DNA from: an uncultured Sterolibacteriaceae bacterium
GTDB taxonomy: Bacteria; Pseudomonadota; Gammaproteobacteria; Burkholderiales; Rhodocyclaceae
Reading direction: 5' to 3'
Assembly (NCBI GenBank): GCA_937888595.1
Contig: CALARK010000008.1
Location: forward strand, 190,478 to 254,477
DNA length: 64,000 bases
Part shown: positions 61,219 through 64,000 of the stretch, one piece after another
How positions within the stretch are numbered: the stretch's first letter is position 1
How the letters are laid out: every line of letters begins with the position of its first letter
Program-made: the position numbers and the translations under genes
The notes under the pieces: generated by a model
Told to the model about the DNA's origin: nothing
Seen by the model: only the letters and a program-made list of their open reading frames with translations
The model's database searches: none

Positions 61219-64000
61219 ATGCAACTTCCCGAGATCTGCATCCGCCGTCCGGTGATGACCACGCTGCTGATGGCGGCGTTCCTCATTTTCGGCATCATCG
61301 CCTACCGCGCCCTGCCGGTCTCGGAACTGCCCAACGTCGACTTCCCGACCATCTCGGTCACCGCGCAGCTGCCCGGCGCCTCGCCGGAAACCATGGCGGC
61401 CGCGGTCGCCACGCCGCTCGAGGGCCAGTTCGCCACCATCGCCGGCGTCGATTCGATGACCTCGACGAGCGCGCAGGGCAGCACCTCGATCACCCTGCAG
61501 TTCGCGCTCGACCGCGACATCGACGCCGCCGCGCAGGACGTGCAGTCGGCCATCGCCGCCGCCCAGCGCAAGCTGCCGCCGGACATGCCGACGCCGCCGT
61601 CCTTCCGCAAGGTCAACCCGGCCGACTCGCCGGTCTTCTACGTCGCGATGTATTCGGAAACGCTGCCGACCTGGGTCGTCAACGAGTATGCCGAAACCCA
61701 GCTGGCGCAGCGCCTGTCCACCCTGCCGGGCGTCGCCCAGGTGCTGGTGTACGGCTCCCAGAAATATGCCGTGCGAATCCAGGCCGATCCGGCGCAGCTC
61801 GCCGCCCGCGGCCTCGGCTTCGACGAACTGCAGGCCGCCGTGCGCAACGCCAACGTCAACCAGCCGCTCGGCACGCTCGACGGCGAGCGGCAGAGCCTGG
61901 CGCTCAAGGCCGACGGCCAGCTGCTCGATGCGCCCGGCTACCGCGCCCTGACGGTCGCCTGGCGGAACGGTGCCCCGGTGAAGCTCGCCGAAGTCGCACG
62001 GGTCGTCGACGGCGTCGAAAACAGCAAGGTCGCCGCCTGGTTCAATGACCGCCGCACCATCATCCTCGCCGTGATGCGCCAGCCGGGCGCCAACACCGTC
62101 GCCACCGTCGAGAACGTTCGCCGCGTGCTGCCGGTTTTCCAAGAACACCTGCCCGCCTCGATCCGGCTGGAGGTGCATTACGACCGCAGCGAGTCGATCC
62201 GCGCCTCCATCGCCGACGTGCAGTTCACGCTGGTGCTCGCCGGCTGCCTCGTCGTGCTGGTGATCCTGCTGTTCCTGCGCAACCTGTCAGCGACCGCGAT
62301 TCCCGCGCTCGCCCTGCCGATCTCGGTGATCGGCACCTTCGCCGTGATGCACCTGCTCGGCTACAGCCTCGACAACCTCTCGCTGCTGGCGCTGACGCTG
62401 TCGGTCGGCTTCGTCGTCGACGACGCCATCGTCATGCTCGAGAACATCGTCCGCCACGTCGAGAAGGGCGAGGAGCCTTTCGCGGCGGCGATCCGCGGCG
62501 CCCGCGAGATCGGCTTCACCATCATCTCGATGACGCTGTCGCTGATCGCCGTCTTCATCCCGGTGATGTTCATGGGCGGCATCGTCGGCCGCCTGCTGCA
62601 CGAGTTCGCCGTCACCATCTGCGCCGCCATCCTCGTCTCCGGCCTCGTCTCGCTGACGCTGACGCCGATGCTGTGCAGCCGCTACCTGAAGCACGCCGCC
62701 CCGGAGGAGCACGGTGCGGTCTTCAATGCCTTCGAGCGCTTCTTCGCCGCCCTGCTGGGCGCCTACGAGCGCTCGCTGGGCTGGTGCATGGCCCGGCCGC
62801 GGCTGATCCTCGCCTCCTTCGTCCTCACCATCCTGCTCAGCATCGGCGTCTTCGGCAAGGTACCGAAGGACTTCCTGCCGAGCGGCGACACCGGCCGCAT
62901 CATCGCCTCGCTCGAAGGCCCGCAGGACATCGCCTTCGCCGCGATGAAGGAGCGCCAGCGCGAAATCGCCGCGCTGATCGCCCGCGACCCGGCGGTGGAG
63001 CGCATCGCCTCCTTCGCCGGTGCCTCCGGCTCGCGCGTCACGAGCAATACCGGCACGCTGATCATCGTCCTCAAGCCGCACGGCCAGCGCAGCGACAGCC
63101 CCGACCAGGTCATCGCCCGGCTGCGGCCGACCCTCAATGCGGCGCCCGGCATGCGCGTCTTCCTGAGCAATCCGCCGCCGATCCGCATTGGCGGACGCAT
63201 CACCAGCGCGCAGTTCCAGTACACCCTGCAGGGCGCCGACCTCGACGAGCTCTACCACTGGAACGACGTGCTGCTGGAACGCCTGCGCGACGTCCCGGGC
63301 CTGGTCGACATCAACACCGACCTGAAGAACCAGAGCCCGGTCGTCGCGCTCGACATCGAACGTGAAAAACTCGCGCCGCTCGGCCTCACCGTCGCCCAGG
63401 TCGAGGACGCCCTGCAGAGTGCCTTCAGCGCCCGGCAGGTATCGACGATCTACGCTGCCACCGGGCAGTACCAGGTGATCCTCGAGGTGGCACCGGAGTT
63501 CCAGGCCGATCCCACCGTGCTCGGCCGCCTCCACGTGCGCGCCGGCAACGGCAGGCTGGTGCCGCTCGACACCGTGGTGCGGGTCCGCCGCGACACCCAG
63601 GCGCTGACCATCAACCATCAGGGCCAGCTGCCCGCGGTGACGCTGTCGTTCAACCTGCAGCCGGGCGTTTCGCTCGGCACCGCCGTCGACCGCATCCGCG
63701 CCATGGAGCGGGAAATCGCCCTGCCGGCGACGATCGCCACCAGCCTGCAGGGCACCGCACAGGCCTTCGAGGATTCGCTGAAGGGCCTCGGCGTGCTGCT
63801 GCTGATCGCCGTGCTGGTCGTCTACATCGTGCTCGGCATCCTCTACGAGAGCTTCATCCATCCGCTCACCATCCTCTCCGGCCTGCCGGCCGCCGGCCTC
63901 GGCGCGCTGCTGACGCTGCTGCTGTTCGGCGTGGATCTCAGCCTCTACGCCTTCGTCGGCATCATCATGCTGATCGGCATCGTCAAGAAGAACGCCATCA
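61219..64000 (+). CDS. RND efflux pump inner-membrane transporter (HAE1/MdtB-like), C-terminus beyond window
   Basis: At least 927 residues from the ATG at 61219; no stop before the right edge. Starts MQLPEICIRRPVMTTLLMAAF with the usual first TM helix. The periplasmic porter domains are present, and TLSVGFVVDDAIVMLENIVRH contains the proton-relay aspartates of TM4. A second TM block begins near GLGVLLLIAVLVVYIVLGILYESF. It works with the adaptor encoded 15 nt upstream as a tripartite drug or metabolite exporter. About 100 residues should be missing. Confidence 0.92.
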   Translation, partial: MQLPEICIRRPVMTTLLMAAFLIFGIIAYRALPVSELPNVDFPTISVTAQLPGASPETMAAAVATPLEGQFATIAGVDSMTSTSAQGSTSITLQFALDRDIDAAAQDVQSAIAAAQRKLPPDMPTPPSFRKVNPADSPVFYVAMYSETLPTWVVNEYAETQLAQRLSTLPGVAQVLVYGSQKYAVRIQADPAQLAARGLGFDELQAAVRNANVNQPLGTLDGERQSLALKADGQLLDAPGYRALTVAWRNGAPVKLAEVARVVDGVENSKVAAWFNDRRTIILAVMRQPGANTVATVENVRRVLPVFQEHLPASIRLEVHYDRSESIRASIADVQFTLVLAGCLVVLVILLFLRNLSATAIPALALPISVIGTFAVMHLLGYSLDNLSLLALTLSVGFVVDDAIVMLENIVRHVEKGEEPFAAAIRGAREIGFTIISMTLSLIAVFIPVMFMGGIVGRLLHEFAVTICAAILVSGLVSLTLTPMLCSRYLKHAAPEEHGAVFNAFERFFAALLGAYERSLGWCMARPRLILASFVLTILLSIGVFGKVPKDFLPSGDTGRIIASLEGPQDIAFAAMKERQREIAALIARDPAVERIASFAGASGSRVTSNTGTLIIVLKPHGQRSDSPDQVIARLRPTLNAAPGMRVFLSNPPPIRIGGRITSAQFQYTLQGADLDELYHWNDVLLERLRDVPGLVDINTDLKNQSPVVALDIEREKLAPLGLTVAQVEDALQSAFSARQVSTIYAATGQYQVILEVAPEFQADPTVLGRLHVRAGNGRLVPLDTVVRVRRDTQALTINHQGQLPAVTLSFNLQPGVSLGTAVDRIRAMEREIALPATIATSLQGTAQAFEDSLKGLGVLLLIAVLVVYIVLGILYESFIHPLTILSGLPAAGLGALLTLLLFGVDLSLYAFVGIIMLIGIVKKNAI

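Overview
The window is GC-rich chromosomal DNA from a betaproteobacterium. The gene order mrcA | pilMNOPQ-aroK-aroB-dgt ... gltB-gltD, with cyaY and lptM-lysA beside mrcA, is the backbone arrangement known from Rhodocyclales and Burkholderiales. The CoA-ligase/Liv-transport operon and the many sensor kinases fit Rhodocyclales (Azoarcus/Thauera-like) best. That placement is inference from remembered synteny; no 16S gene, tRNA, IS element, prophage or CRISPR array was seen.

Layout. 1-3.4 kb: a partial AEC permease, a CaiB/BaiF CoA-transferase or racemase, and a divergent Asp/Glu racemase. 3.4-11.3 kb: a minus-strand operon (acyl-CoA synthetase, livG, livH, livM, substrate-binding protein, livF, phenylacetate-CoA-ligase-like protein) with a divergent Crp/Fnr regulator whose transcript may be leaderless. 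11.3-14.6 kb: a periplasmic binding protein paired with a membrane histidine kinase. 14.7-18.0 kb: a U32 RNA-hydroxylase-type protein, an unknown secreted protein and a hotdog thioesterase coupled to the next gene. 18.0-22.6 kb: fused isobutyryl-CoA mutase IcmF with a divergent AraC regulator. 22.6-31.8 kb: a signalling block (PAS/GAF kinase, a REC-REC-GADEF-EAL-REC protein, a BvgS-like hybrid kinase, a hemerythrin). 31.8-45.2 kb: gloA, an EF-G-like GTPase, glmS, glmU, gltD, gltB and gdhA, that is, glutamate synthesis feeding amino-sugar synthesis. 45.3-47.8 kb: a PEP-synthase-like protein with a KaiC-like N-terminus. 47.9-55.6 kb: dgt, aroB, aroK and pilQPONM. 55.9-64 kb: mrcA, cyaY, lptM, lysA and an RND efflux adaptor plus a truncated pump.

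The most unusual feature is a dispersed 23-bp sequence. Its ends are GCCGTC and CCGACTTT, and the middle is a G/C-rich CCGCCGGCG-type core. I find 15 clear copies and one degenerate copy, about one per 4 kb. Copies lie both between genes and inside coding sequences. In six unrelated proteins (CaiB-like, AraC, GlmU, GltB, AroB, LysA) the copy is read in the same frame and encodes K-V-G-A-G-G-T-A or a close variant. One pair is a head-to-head inverted repeat between the binding-protein gene and livF, one copy supplies a kinase stop codon, one adds a tail to the AraC protein, and one abuts the rlhA-like start codon. Several coding copies seem to sit without a length change relative to homologues as I remember them. 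That suggests sequence-driven conversion (as for DNA uptake sequences) or a very old REP-like family, rather than recent insertion.

Regulatory structure is also visible. gltB has a sigma70-like promoter followed by a textbook intrinsic terminator about 30 nt before its start codon, which suggests leader attenuation. The gdhA promoter is overlapped by two dyads, and a 12-bp palindrome lies between icmF and the AraC gene.
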